From positions 1 through 64,000 of the forward strand of contig JACJXO010000007.1 of assembly GCA_020636645.1 (NCBI GenBank): a stretch of 64,000 nucleotides of DNA, in the 5' to 3' direction. Below the pieces are notes generated by a model. It was not told where the DNA came from and searched no databases. It saw only the letters and a program-made list of their open reading frames with translations. Shown one piece after another: positions 8,647-17,326 of the stretch. Both the position numbers and the translations under genes were made by a program. Origin of the DNA: Chitinophagales bacterium (lineage in GTDB: Bacteria; Bacteroidota; Bacteroidia; Chitinophagales; BACL12). Positions within the stretch are counted from its first letter, which is position 1. The number at the start of each line of letters is the position of its first letter.

Positions 8647-10842
8647 ATGCAAATATCCCGCTCCAACGCCCTGCAGCACATCCTGAACAGGGGCTCGAAA
8701 GAGGTGAAATTTCCCGGCACCCGTATCTCCGACTACTACGGCACCAATGTGTTCAACGATGAGGCGATGCGCAAGCACCTTAGCGAGGAAGCCTATCTGA
8801 GTGTCAAGGCATCCATCCAGCAGGGCGAGAAGATCGATCGCAAGATCGCAGATCAGGTAGCCTCCAGCATGAAAGCCTGGGCCATCGAAAAAGGGGCTAC
8901 CCACTTCACCCACTGGTTTCAGCCGCTCACAGGCGCCACAGCCGAAAAGCACGACAGCTTCTTCGTTCCCACTGAAGACGGGAAAGGCATCGAATCCTTT
9001 ACCGGATCATCGCTGGTGCAGCAGGAACCCGACGCTTCCAGTTTCCCGAGCGGAGGCATCAGGAGCACTTTTGAGGCCCGCGGCTATACCGCCTGGGATC
9101 CCTCCTCCCCTGCTTTCATCATGGAGATAGGCTCCGGCAAGACCCTTTGTATCCCCACCATCTTCGTATCCTATACCGGCGAGGCGCTGGACAACAAAGC
9201 GCCGCTGCTGAAGAGTCTGCATTTTCTGGAAACGGCTGCTGTGCCTGTTTGCCAGTATTTTGACAAGAACGTGAGCAGGGTGAGTGCCACCCTGGGCTGG
9301 GAGCAGGAATATTTCCTCGTGGATGAAGCGCTTTTCCATGCCCGTCCCGACCTGATGCTGAGCGGCCGCACGCTGGTGGGCCACGCACCGGCTAAAGGGC
9401 AGCAGCTGGAAGACCACTATTTCGGAAGCATCCCGGAGCGCACCTACAATTTCATGCTCGATTTCGAGACCGAGTGTCATAAGCTTGGCATACCGGTCCG
9501 CACCCGCCATAATGAAGTAGCACCCGGACAATTCGAGTGTGCCCCCATGTTCGAAGAATGTAATCTGGCGGTGGACCATAACATCCTGCTGATGGACGTG
9601 ATGGAAAAGGTTGCCCGCAAGCACAAGCTCCGCGTACTCTTCCACGAGAAGCCATTTGCAGGTGTGAACGGAAGCGGCAAGCACAACAACTGGAGCATGG
9701 GCACCGATACCGGCAAGAACCTGCTCAGTCCGGGCAAAACTCCACGCACCAACCTGCAGTTCCTGACCTTCTTTGTGAATACCATCAAGGCCGTGCATGA
9801 AGGCGCCGACCTGCTTCGTGCAGCCATTGCATCTGCCAGCAACGACCACCGCCTGGGTGCCAACGAGGCTCCTCCGGCCATCATATCTGTATTCATTGGT
9901 ACTGCACTTCGTGCCGTGCTCGAAGAGATCGAGAACCGGGTGGACGAAGGTGGTATCGACGAGCTGGAGAACGCCGATCTGAAACTGGACATCCATAATA
10001 AGATCCCCGATCTGATGCTGGACAATACAGACAGGAACCGGACCTCACCGTTCGCATTCACCGGTAATAAATTCGAATTCCGGGCAGTGGGCAGCACCGC
10101 CAACTGCGCCAGCGCCATGACCGTTCTGAACTGTATCGTTGCCAACCAGCTGAAAGCCTTCCGCGAAGAAGTGGATGGCATGATCAAGGGTGGTGAAAAG
10201 AAAGACAACGCCATCCTGATGGTGTTGCGTCGCTACATCAGCGAAAGCAAAGCCGTGTTGTTCGAGGGCGACAACTACAGCGAAGAATGGCATAAGGAAG
10301 CTGCGAAGAGAGGGCTCAATAATATCAAGACCACACCGGAAGCCCTGGACCAGTACCTGACCGAAAAAGCCAACAAGGTCTTTGTGGACAATAAGATCTT
10401 CACGAAGCGTGAACTGCATGCCCGCTATGAGGTGGAGATGGAAGCCTATGCCAAAAAGATCCAGATAGAAGCAAGGGTGTACAGCGAACTGGTGTACAAC
10501 TACATCATGCCGGCAGCTGTGGCTTATCAGAATGAGTTACTGGACAACATCACCAGACTAAAAACTGCTGGTGTTGCCGAGACCGGTTACCGTGCACAGC
10601 TGGACATGGTCAACCAGATCAGCCAGTACATCAACAACATGCGCAACAGCCTGGAACTGATGATCGATCAGCGCCGCAAGGCCAATGAGCTGGAAGATGC
10701 GGCCAAGAAGGCACACGCTTACTGCGAAAAGGTGAAGCCGCTGTTCGATGACATCCGCAAGAACGCCGACTATATTGAGCGCTACTGCCCCGACATGCAC
10801 TGGCCCCTGCCGAAGTACAGGGAGTTGTTGTTTGTTAGGTGA
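8647..10842 (+). CDS. glnN: Glutamine synthetase type III
   Basis: A 731-residue glutamine synthetase (ATP + glutamate + ammonia to glutamine) of the large type III family (about 700-730 residues), cytoplasmic and typically dodecameric. Visible family features are the N-terminal GSIII segment, the catalytic glutamate and ATP-binding stretches WEQEYFLVD, RTRHNEVAPGQFE, GVNGSGKHNNWSMGTD and RNRTSPFAFTGNKFEFRAVGS, and a long C-terminal helical region (about 580-731). Start is ATG 8647 (MQISRSNALQHIL), the usual N-terminus; a TTG 24 bases upstream is less likely. The gene stands alone between a repeat-rich spacer and a strong terminator. Confidence 0.95.
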   Translation: MQISRSNALQHILNRGSKEVKFPGTRISDYYGTNVFNDEAMRKHLSEEAYLSVKASIQQGEKIDRKIADQVASSMKAWAIEKGATHFTHWFQPLTGATAEKHDSFFVPTEDGKGIESFTGSSLVQQEPDASSFPSGGIRSTFEARGYTAWDPSSPAFIMEIGSGKTLCIPTIFVSYTGEALDNKAPLLKSLHFLETAAVPVCQYFDKNVSRVSATLGWEQEYFLVDEALFHARPDLMLSGRTLVGHAPAKGQQLEDHYFGSIPERTYNFMLDFETECHKLGIPVRTRHNEVAPGQFECAPMFEECNLAVDHNILLMDVMEKVARKHKLRVLFHEKPFAGVNGSGKHNNWSMGTDTGKNLLSPGKTPRTNLQFLTFFVNTIKAVHEGADLLRAAIASASNDHRLGANEAPPAIISVFIGTALRAVLEEIENRVDEGGIDELENADLKLDIHNKIPDLMLDNTDRNRTSPFAFTGNKFEFRAVGSTANCASAMTVLNCIVANQLKAFREEVDGMIKGGEKKDNAILMVLRRYISESKAVLFEGDNYSEEWHKEAAKRGLNNIKTTPEALDQYLTEKANKVFVDNKIFTKRELHARYEVEMEAYAKKIQIEARVYSELVYNYIMPAAVAYQNELLDNITRLKTAGVAETGYRAQLDMVNQISQYINNMRNSLELMIDQRRKANELEDAAKKAHAYCEKVKPLFDDIRKNADYIERYCPDMHWPLPKYRELLFVR

Positions 10843-10882
10843 TTAATAAGCTGATACCACATTGTATCAGAGATTTGAAAGA

Positions 10883-10905
10883 GGCGCTGCAGAGCAGCGC
10901 CTTTT
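10883..10905 (+). terminator. Rho-independent terminator of glnN
   Basis: Perfect 8-bp GC-rich stem GGCGCTGC-AGA-GCAGCGCC followed by TTTT, 40 bases after the glnN stop. It marks the left boundary of the backbone before the AT-rich island. Confidence 0.85.
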
Positions 10906-11136
10906 GCTTTGAGAGACTGGTAGCTTGAAAGGCTTCCTTTATGCAGCTTCCGTTGACAATAATATTTTACCAGAAAAATGCTCCTGTTGTTGTTGCCTAG
11001 CTACTCATGTTTTATTACATCTGCTCCATTTCCTACTTATTAAATTTATAGTAAGAAATTCGCAGTATTCTATTTAACTGATCATTAGGGATACTAAAAC
11101 CTATATATCCTCTGTTCACATTATATATCCAATCTA

Positions 11137-12162
11137 ATGGTTAAAAAAAAGGAAATATACCTGGTTTCAGAATTTACAAACTTTATTAAGCTATGTGAAA
11201 CAGGTAAACGGAAGAAAAAGAACGGTTACAAATTGGCTCCAGGTACAATAGTCCAATACAAGTGTGTTCAATCTAAATTGATAGAATTTGAAGCATGTTC
11301 AGAGACAAAAATTAGACTACGAACTGGCATTGGCAATAATAAAAAGCTCCTTAAGCAAGAGGGTTCATACCTTAAAAGATTTGAAATAAAGTATACAAAG
11401 TTCTTACGGCAATCAGGTTCAAGTAACAACTATATCGGACTTCACATGAAAGTTCTAAAAACTTTACTTAAGTACCTTGCTCATGATAAAGGATTAAGCA
11501 TATCTCCAGCGTATAAAAACTTTACAATCTACAAAGAAGAAAAACCAATACTTGTATTATCACCTGAAAGGGTTAGTTTCCTGATCAACAATAGGGAGTT
11601 TCATGAATCTTTACCAGCCTATCTCAAAAGAACAAAAGACATTCTCATTGTGGGTTGCACGGTTGCATTGAGATATTCAGACCTAATGAACCTCAAACAG
11701 AAGAATCTAAGCAGGTATAATAATGCTACATATTTGCAGATTATAAGTCAAAAAACAGGCTCTATTACGAAAATTCGTTTACCTGAATATGTCGTGGAAA
11801 TATTTAAAAAGGGAAGCAATAAAAAGGGACTTCTTCCATTAATCTCAAACCATAGACTTAATAGCAATTTAAAGGAGCTCTGCGCACTTGCAGGATGGAC
11901 AGAGCCTATAGATCTTCAAATAATTGGAAAAACGAATACCCGTCAACCAATGTACGTTGGGCGATTTTGTGACAATGTAACATCCCATATTATGAGAAGA
12001 ACAGCGATTACAACAATGCTCTCACTTGGAATGTCTGAAGCGGCAGTTAGAAAAAATTCAGGTCATTCAGCTAACAGTATAAGCTTTCATAGGTATATTC
12101 AATTCTCGCAAGCCTACTTGGATAGTGAAATCGAAGGAGTATTTAATAAATTACAAGGCTAA
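11137..12162 (+). CDS. Tyrosine recombinase / integrase
   Basis: A 341-residue tyrosine site-specific recombinase. A SAM-like core-binding domain (about 1-125) precedes the catalytic domain. Residues placed by motif are Arg179 (ALRYSDL), Lys206 in the beta-turn (SQKTGS), His284-x-x-Arg287 (SHIMRR), His310 (SGHS) and nucleophile Tyr320, so the R-K-H-R-H-Y set is complete. AT-rich like the rest of the island. It is separated from glnN by about 290 bases in which I see only the terminator and AT-rich sequence. It lies 83 bases before the first orphan Rhs core block and just outside the segment bounded by the inverted core blocks. It may mobilise the island or invert Rhs tips; neither is shown. 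Confidence 0.9.
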   Translation: MVKKKEIYLVSEFTNFIKLCETGKRKKKNGYKLAPGTIVQYKCVQSKLIEFEACSETKIRLRTGIGNNKKLLKQEGSYLKRFEIKYTKFLRQSGSSNNYIGLHMKVLKTLLKYLAHDKGLSISPAYKNFTIYKEEKPILVLSPERVSFLINNREFHESLPAYLKRTKDILIVGCTVALRYSDLMNLKQKNLSRYNNATYLQIISQKTGSITKIRLPEYVVEIFKKGSNKKGLLPLISNHRLNSNLKELCALAGWTEPIDLQIIGKTNTRQPMYVGRFCDNVTSHIMRRTAITTMLSLGMSEAAVRKNSGHSANSISFHRYIQFSQAYLDSEIEGVFNKLQG

Positions 12163-12174
12163 TTTTAGACACAT

Positions 12175-13212
12175 TTGTACAACTTTCTACGATTTTGCAT
12201 TAGATATAAAGAGTTGATTTACAATAATATACATAGAATATTGACTTATCCCTTTGGGATGATGATGGTGGGAAGGGCCTGGAGCGCTGGAAACAGCCAC
12301 AGGTATGGGTTTAACGGGAAAGAGCAGGATCCGGGAACCTATGGAGACGGAAACATTTATGACTATGGATTCAGAGTATATGATCCTAGGCTAGGGAGAT
12401 TTTTAAGCGTAGATCCACTTACACGATCATACCCTTGGTATACTCCATATCTATTTTCAGGAAACAAGGTCATTACTTCTATTGACCTAGATGGGTTGGA
12501 AGAAATGGATTTTCGTGATTGGCTGAACTACTTCATTTTTGGCCCAGCTGGGTCACCTGGTAAATCAACAACCTCCGCTGAAGAATTGAACAAACGAGTC
12601 AATTCGACTAAGCCAGCGCATCAAGCAGTACAGGAGTTTAATAGCTTCATTTCAAACCCTGGCGACTACATTGTTAACGAAAGATGTGATGCATGTTTTA
12701 GTTTCAACCCAAGAATGAAGCAATTCGTAAGTGGAGCATTGAATATGACAATAGGACTTGGTGTTACGTCAGCATCAATGACATCTGCTGTTGAGGGGAA
12801 TATTGCCGGTGCTGTTGGAACAATGTATGGCCTTACCCAGATTTCCATTGGAATGACTCAAGTTATTGGATCCTTCTTTGAAGATGGTGAAACAAAGTCA
12901 TTTAAGGCGAATGGGCCTATTGGCATTGTAGGTGAAGAGTTAACTGAAAAGACAGGAAACACGATGTATATTGAAATTGGGATGCTAAGTGACGGTCTTG
13001 TTGGAATAATCACAACGAATGCACAAGGATCAACTGCTTTAGTAGGATCTGCTCAAGATCTGATGAAGGCATTGGAAGGAGGAGCATCCAGTTATCAGGC
13101 TTTTGAAAAAACAATGGTTGTTGCGTCAGATGTGCAAAATGTAAGAGCTTCAATGAACGGAATAAAAGAGGTCTTGACCATAGAAATTTCAGGTAGCCAA
13201 GATGGGAAGTAA
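12175..13212 (+). CDS. Orphan Rhs core plus C-terminal toxin-like tip 1
   Basis: An N-terminally truncated Rhs product. The frame is open from a TTG at 12175, but Rhs homology begins only at YPFGMMM (DNA 12245); true initiation, if any, may be the ATG triplet at 12259. The Rhs-associated core (YGFNGKEQD, YDYGFRVYDPRLGRFLSVDP, GLEE) occupies about residues 25-108 and is the hinge after which polymorphic toxins vary. The tip (about 109-345) has a Gly/Ala/Ser-rich hydrophobic stretch near 182-235, suggesting membrane insertion, and no family I recognise. No promoter or signal peptide is seen. It overlaps or abuts its probable immunity gene. Likely a silent, displaced cassette. Confidence 0.7.
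   Translation: MYNFLRFCIRYKELIYNNIHRILTYPFGMMMVGRAWSAGNSHRYGFNGKEQDPGTYGDGNIYDYGFRVYDPRLGRFLSVDPLTRSYPWYTPYLFSGNKVITSIDLDGLEEMDFRDWLNYFIFGPAGSPGKSTTSAEELNKRVNSTKPAHQAVQEFNSFISNPGDYIVNERCDACFSFNPRMKQFVSGALNMTIGLGVTSASMTSAVEGNIAGAVGTMYGLTQISIGMTQVIGSFFEDGETKSFKANGPIGIVGEELTEKTGNTMYIEIGMLSDGLVGIITTNAQGSTALVGSAQDLMKALEGGASSYQAFEKTMVVASDVQNVRASMNGIKEVLTIEISGSQDGK
12245..12314 (+). repeat. Rhs core block, copy 1 (tip boundary)
   Basis: A 70-bp block starting CTTATCCC and containing CCTTTGGGATGATGATG and ending CACAGGTATGGGTTTAA. It is shared with 13800-13869, 15574-15639 and, inverted, 18901-18969. Sequence upstream of the block is unrelated between copies, so similarity starts abruptly here. Confidence 0.8.
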
Positions 13213-13216
13213 TATA

Positions 13217-13675
13217 ATGTTTGAGTCTATTGAACTAACAACTTTAATTAAAAAGTTGAGAAGGAATATTGTTATAATACTAGTAATAGGCTTGATTACT
13301 TTATTTGTTTTTAATTCTTTTTATGGTACAAATGAGTGGTATAATTACATTGTTCCATTGTTGACAGTTGTATTTATAGTTTTTAGTACAAATCATATTT
13401 ATAAAGTAGAGTTTGATGCTATTTCTGCCTCATTAGTTTTGTATGGATATCGTTTTTTCTCCCCGAGTAGATACAATTTAAAATTGGCAAAAACTCAAGT
13501 ATCGCTGGAGAATAAACTTGCAACTAGAGGAACTACAGCGAAAATATTGAAATTAAAGAGTGAGGGCAGGACTTTTCGTCTAGTTTCCGGTTGGGATGGA
13601 TGGACAGACGACCTTCTTCTTAAAGTATATGACTTACTTCTAAAATATGAAAAAGAGGCCCAGAACATAATATGA
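13217..13675 (+). CDS. Probable immunity protein to Rhs tip 1 (small membrane protein)
   Basis: About 152 residues with two adjacent hydrophobic segments near the N-terminus (NIVIILVIGLITLFVF and YIVPLLTVVFIVF) and a soluble C-terminal part. The gene begins inside or just after the stop of the tip 1 frame: ATG 13202 would overlap it by 11 bases, ATG 13217 follows it by 4. Position directly after a toxin tip and inner-membrane topology suit an immunity protein against a membrane-acting toxin; this is inferred from context. No family recognised. AT-rich. Confidence 0.55.
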   Translation: MFESIELTTLIKKLRRNIVIILVIGLITLFVFNSFYGTNEWYNYIVPLLTVVFIVFSTNHIYKVEFDAISASLVLYGYRFFSPSRYNLKLAKTQVSLENKLATRGTTAKILKLKSEGRTFRLVSGWDGWTDDLLLKVYDLLLKYEKEAQNII

Positions 13676-13750
13676 GTTGGCAAGTCATTCATCTATTGAC
13701 TAATACTTTAAAGAAAATGTACAGCCATCTTTTTGGTTTGATAATAAAAT

Positions 13751-14704
13751 ATGCTCCAGTACAGATCAGATAAGTATTTTTTTTTAAAGCCTATAAATGC
13801 TTATCCCTTTGGGATGATGATGTTGGGAAGGACCTGGAGCTCCGGAAGTAGTCACAGGTATGGGTTTAATGGACAGGAGCTTGAGAATGAAGTATACAAT
13901 TCCGGCCAAACCTATTCTGCTGAATTCTGGCAATATGATGCCAGGCTTGGTAGACGGCGGAATGTAGATCCTCTTACAAAACAATTTCCTGGCGTTTCCC
14001 CATATTCATGTTTTAACAATAATCCTATTCTTTACGTAGATTATTCTGGTCTAACACCAACAAAGAACAAAGCCAGATTGCAGAATAAATTTGATAAGAA
14101 GGTGGAACGATATTCAAGAAGACATCCAGAGGAAATAAACTCGGAAAAATTCGACCCCAATAAGTATACCAATGAGATATGGAAAGAACTTAACTATTTA
14201 AAATCTAAAAATATATTTGGTAAGCGAAGAAGTGATTCGCGATTTTATGAAAAATATAGGAACTCAAGATCTGATCCAAGTGGAACTGGACTGACATTCT
14301 ATCATCACGTTGGAGAAGGGACTGTAATTACGGGGAATCAACAATCAACTGGTTTTTTGATTCAAACGCATGAATTAGAAGCCACATCAGGTGAACTGGA
14401 TATTTCATATGATATGGAAAGAATTCCTGATCGCTTAGAGATTAAAAACACAGCTACAGGAGAAACAATTTTTGATACAAGTTGGTCTAAACGCAGTGGT
14501 CCTAATGGCCTTGTTCGGCAAAAACGTGGTAGTGGAGTAACAGTTACATATGATTTGGGAGCTAGCAATACAAATATTACTGTTGTAATTAATGGCGGAA
14601 GCCAATCAAATTCTAAGACAAAAGCTAGCACAATTTTTAACTATACAATAAGAGTATTCGGAGATAATATACAACTTGAACAGGATATTGATTTGGGCAA
14701 ATAA
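13751..14704 (+). CDS. Orphan Rhs core plus C-terminal toxin-like tip 2
   Basis: A 317-residue open frame from ATG 13751. The first 16 residues look like non-Rhs junction sequence; Rhs homology starts at AYPFGMMM (DNA 13800). The core is a different version from tip 1: after RYGFNGQE it reads SAEFWQYDARLGRRRNVDP and SPYSCFNNNPILYVDYSGL. The tip (about 100-317) has a basic helical part (KNKARLQNKFDKKVERYSRR) and then a beta-rich half (about 190-317) with THELEATSGELDISYDM. No catalytic motif recognised. It has no signal or N-terminal Rhs shell. Followed by an exported MORN-like protein 11 bases downstream. Confidence 0.65.
   Translation: MLQYRSDKYFFLKPINAYPFGMMMLGRTWSSGSSHRYGFNGQELENEVYNSGQTYSAEFWQYDARLGRRRNVDPLTKQFPGVSPYSCFNNNPILYVDYSGLTPTKNKARLQNKFDKKVERYSRRHPEEINSEKFDPNKYTNEIWKELNYLKSKNIFGKRRSDSRFYEKYRNSRSDPSGTGLTFYHHVGEGTVITGNQQSTGFLIQTHELEATSGELDISYDMERIPDRLEIKNTATGETIFDTSWSKRSGPNGLVRQKRGSGVTVTYDLGASNTNITVVINGGSQSNSKTKASTIFNYTIRVFGDNIQLEQDIDLGK
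13800..13869 (+). repeat. Rhs core block, copy 2 (tip boundary)
   Basis: 70-bp block matching 12245-12314 in its CTTATCCC start, CCTTTGGGATGATGATG and CACAGGTATGGGTTTAA end, with scattered differences between. Confidence 0.8.
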
Positions 14705-14715
14705 ATAATAACATA

Positions 14716-15300
14716 ATGCACAACTATAAAAGAATCTTGGTTATAACACTAATATTCCTTAAGTCATTTTTGTATGGTCAAGTATATCTTGAGTCAGACA
14801 CTCTTGAAGGTAATTGGGATCTGATTGTTAGTAATGATACGTTATTGAATTTGGAGTCTGCTAAAATTATTTATGATCACCATAATGATACGATAGAGAA
14901 TATATATAGAGTTTATAATAGTAGTGGGCTATTGGTTTACTCTGCAAATTATACAAATGGCAAGAAAAATGGAATGGCAAAATATATAAACTACAAGGAC
15001 AAGTTAACAATAAGGTATTATTATCAAAATGACTCAATGTACTTTATTCAGAGCTTTTATAAGAATAAAAAGTTAGTAGAATCTTTTCAAATAAGAAATG
15101 GGACATTCGATGGAACATCTACTACATATTATAATTCTGGAAAACCTTTTATAGAAAGATATTATGATCAAGGCTACTGCGTATATATGATATATTATTA
15201 CCGTAATGGGAGAGTTAAGGCATATTCGGCAGTCTTTGACGAGAAGTTCAAATATCAACATTTTCAAAGGAAGGACAATGTCTATGTCCCTAATATATAA
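14716..15300 (+). CDS. Exported MORN/YwqK-like protein, probable immunity to Rhs tip 2
   Basis: 194 residues with a cleavable-looking signal peptide (hydrophobic segment about 7-19, ending FLYGQ) and then repeats of the MORN-like type Y-x-N-G-K-K-N-G, YYNSGKPFIERYYDQG and YYRNGRVKAY. YwqK-type MORN proteins commonly sit after toxin tips in Bacteroidetes and act as antitoxins. The 11-base gap after tip 2 supports pairing. The signal peptide implies protection outside the cytoplasm. AT-rich. Confidence 0.6.
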   Translation: MHNYKRILVITLIFLKSFLYGQVYLESDTLEGNWDLIVSNDTLLNLESAKIIYDHHNDTIENIYRVYNSSGLLVYSANYTNGKKNGMAKYINYKDKLTIRYYYQNDSMYFIQSFYKNKKLVESFQIRNGTFDGTSTTYYNSGKPFIERYYDQGYCVYMIYYYRNGRVKAYSAVFDEKFKYQHFQRKDNVYVPNI

Positions 15301-15573
15301 AAACAATTGGCTAATAAAAGAGTAATTTCATTGACATAAAATTTACTACAATGGTCCTGTACCAAACTATTTTACTTATATTATTTCTATGCCCAGATAC
15401 TATTAGGTATATTTTATAAGAGTCAATAGCGTCACGTTATATTTTCTAAGTAAGTGGCTTTTACATATTAGTTTAGTCTCGAAAACAATCATTAATAGGT
15501 AAATATCAACAGAATCTATATTTGGTTGCTTATTACAATATTAGAACGTTGGCGGATTCATTTCGAGAATAGC
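15301..15573. other. AT-rich spacer before orphan Rhs tip 3
   Basis: About 270 bases with no gene, tRNA or clear promoter. It ends where the third Rhs core block begins. Confidence 0.6.
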
Positions 15574-15639
15574 ATCCTTTGGGATGATGATGTTGGGGCG
15601 GACCTGGGAGGCTGGAAGCAGCCACAGGTATGGGTTTAA
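15574..15639 (+). repeat. Rhs core block, copy 3 (tip boundary)
   Basis: From GGACCTGG to GGGTTTAA, 40 consecutive bases are identical to the inverted copy in the minus-strand Rhs gene (18901-18969); CTTTGGGATGATGATGT is also shared. Its left end is eroded to GCATCC. Confidence 0.8.
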
Positions 15640-16465
15640 TACTCAAGAACGAATTGATGATCTGGGATCAGAAGGTGGGCATTACTCTGCACTATACTGG
15701 GAGTATGATACTAGAATTTGCGTTAGGTGGAATACTGATCCGGTGGTTAAATACTATGAAAGCCCATACTCAACCTTTGGTAGAAATCCAATTTGGTATA
15801 ATGATTGGTTAGGAAATGATTCTATCGTATATGATCAAAGCGGAAATGAGTTATCACGAATATCTGTTCCAGATAAACTTGTGTCTAAAACTGACGATTA
15901 TGGAATTACAAGATCCTGGTCTGAAAAAGTTCCAGACGTTTACTTTGTGGCCTTTGAAGACGGGGACAAAGATGTAAATGGAATAAGTTCATATCAAGCA
16001 CTAAGTTATGAATCCATCTTTGGCGATGCAACGGATAATAGTATTAAGTCAGGAGCTTCTAATGACATATTTACTAAGCTAGACAAAGTTAAAGTAAGCT
16101 CAACCGAAAAGGCAAACAAGTTGGTAGAAAATAAAATGTATAGAGGTAGGACTTAGCTGGATTTCTATAAACACTCAAATTCATTTGGGGATAACGACTT
16201 TAAAAGGTCGGCACTAGGAAGAAGTAAGTTTGATAATTCAAATTATAATACTTCCTATTTGGTAAATAGCGGTGAAACAATGATTATTATGAACAGGAAC
16301 GAAGCTGGAAACTACTTATTTGGCATGGCAGGTCAAAAAAGAGGGATACCCCTTTCTATAATTCTCTTTTCGGGGCATGGAGTAGAATGGTTAAATAGGA
16401 GTGCACTGATTGACGAACCGGCAGAACAGCAGGCGTTAAAAATGGGATATCATGATTCAAAGTAG
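15584..16465 (+). pseudogene. Orphan Rhs core plus toxin-like tip 3, interrupted by an amber stop
   Basis: One reading frame runs from ATG 15584 to 16465 with a single in-frame TAG at 16154-16156 and no other interruption. The first 190 residues hold the core (GRTWEAGSSHRYGFN, CVRWNTDP, NPIWYNDWLG) and the start of the tip. After the stop come about 100 more codons including AGNYLFGMAGQKRG and DEPAEQQALKMGYHD. That C-terminal layout recalls, from memory, the Bacterial toxin 44 family; unverified. The stop probably inactivates the toxin. The frame overlaps the next gene by 14 bases, as in a working toxin-immunity pair. Confidence 0.65.
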
Positions 16466-16916
16466 ATTAACCATAGTGTTACTATTGTTACTTGCTATTA
16501 GTTGTAGCAGGAAAAGCAAACTTAGTCAAGCAGAGAGAAACATAGAATTTGAAGGCAATTATGAAAAGTATAAGATCTTAAAAGACTGGATACTTGACAA
16601 TCACTTAAATGTTTACGGACTGTCCGCTGAAGAATATACTTTAGTGAATAATGATACGACATTTGAAATAAATGCGCAGGATTATTCCACTTTAAAATAC
16701 CTATCACGGCCTATAGATTTACTTAAGGAGCTTAATATTAGTTCAATTTCCAAATTGACGCTTGAGGGTGATACAATTGTGTATTTTAATTTTAATGAAA
16801 AGCGTTCGTGTTATATATTGAGATATGAAAACAGTTATATTGAAACTGGAACAATTGGATGCAAGTTGATTGCACCGAATTGGGTCTTGTGCCTTTCTGA
16901 TTGCTATTCATTTTAG
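16452..16916 (+). CDS. Lipoprotein, probable immunity to Rhs tip 3
   Basis: 154 residues starting with a lipoprotein signal (LLLLLAISC, Cys18). The remaining soluble part has no family I recognise and ends in a Cys-containing segment (GCKLIAPNWVLCLSDC). ATG 16452 lies 14 bases inside the end of the tip 3 frame. Its position, overlap and envelope location suggest an immunity lipoprotein. The gene is intact although its toxin partner has a stop codon. Confidence 0.55.
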   Translation: MIQSRLTIVLLLLLAISCSRKSKLSQAERNIEFEGNYEKYKILKDWILDNHLNVYGLSAEEYTLVNNDTTFEINAQDYSTLKYLSRPIDLLKELNISSISKLTLEGDTIVYFNFNEKRSCYILRYENSYIETGTIGCKLIAPNWVLCLSDCYSF

Positions 16917-17326
16917 TAGTGATGGAAGCAATCCATATTTGGACTCAGATAAAGAACAATAGATTTTCCATTAGTTGGCTATTAGCGCCATTGGCCGTTG
17001 AAAGGGCTCGAACTTTAACTATCACTTTATGTCTTCGGGCGTTCTATTTATTAAGTTGCATTTTTAAGACCCGTTCAGCAGCATAATTGGTCAATTATGT
17101 TGCTGGAAAGGAGTTGAAAACGATATTGAAATAAGAGAGCACCTAATGCTCCATGGTGAAATAAAAGGCTTGATTGATTTCAACCTGAGTTAGACGGTAA
17201 TGAGCTATGTGAATAGAATATGATATTTTCCACTGAACTTTAACATGTGAAGCGTTCAATTTATCAAATACTAATTATTACATTAATACACAAGTTGAAA
17301 ACAAACTAGAAGTCAAATATCTTTCT
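16917..17326. other. 410-bp AT-rich spacer at the convergence point of the Rhs tip genes
   Basis: Lies between the ends of the plus-strand orphan modules and the minus-strand Rhs module. No convincing gene; a frame at 16901-17086 has no start context or recognisable product. It holds a 14-bp inverted repeat at 17076-17105. Confidence 0.6.
17076..17105. repeat. 14-bp inverted repeat with 2-base spacer
   Basis: CAGCAGCATAATTG (17076-17089) and CAATTATGTTGCTG (17092-17105) are complementary at 13 of 14 positions, the exception being a G-T pair. There is no T-run on either side. The 2-base spacer is too short for a normal RNA loop, so it may act as a DNA palindrome, or as a weak bidirectional terminator with an opened loop. 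Confidence 0.55.

Noticed and set aside
9007..9996. Long minus-strand frame inside glnN (329 codons)
   Set aside because: Antisense to a highly conserved gene; no start context and no recognisable domain.
16901..17086. Small protein after the tip 3 immunity gene
   Set aside because: The frame overlaps the preceding gene, has no ribosome-binding or -7 context and a product of no coherent composition.
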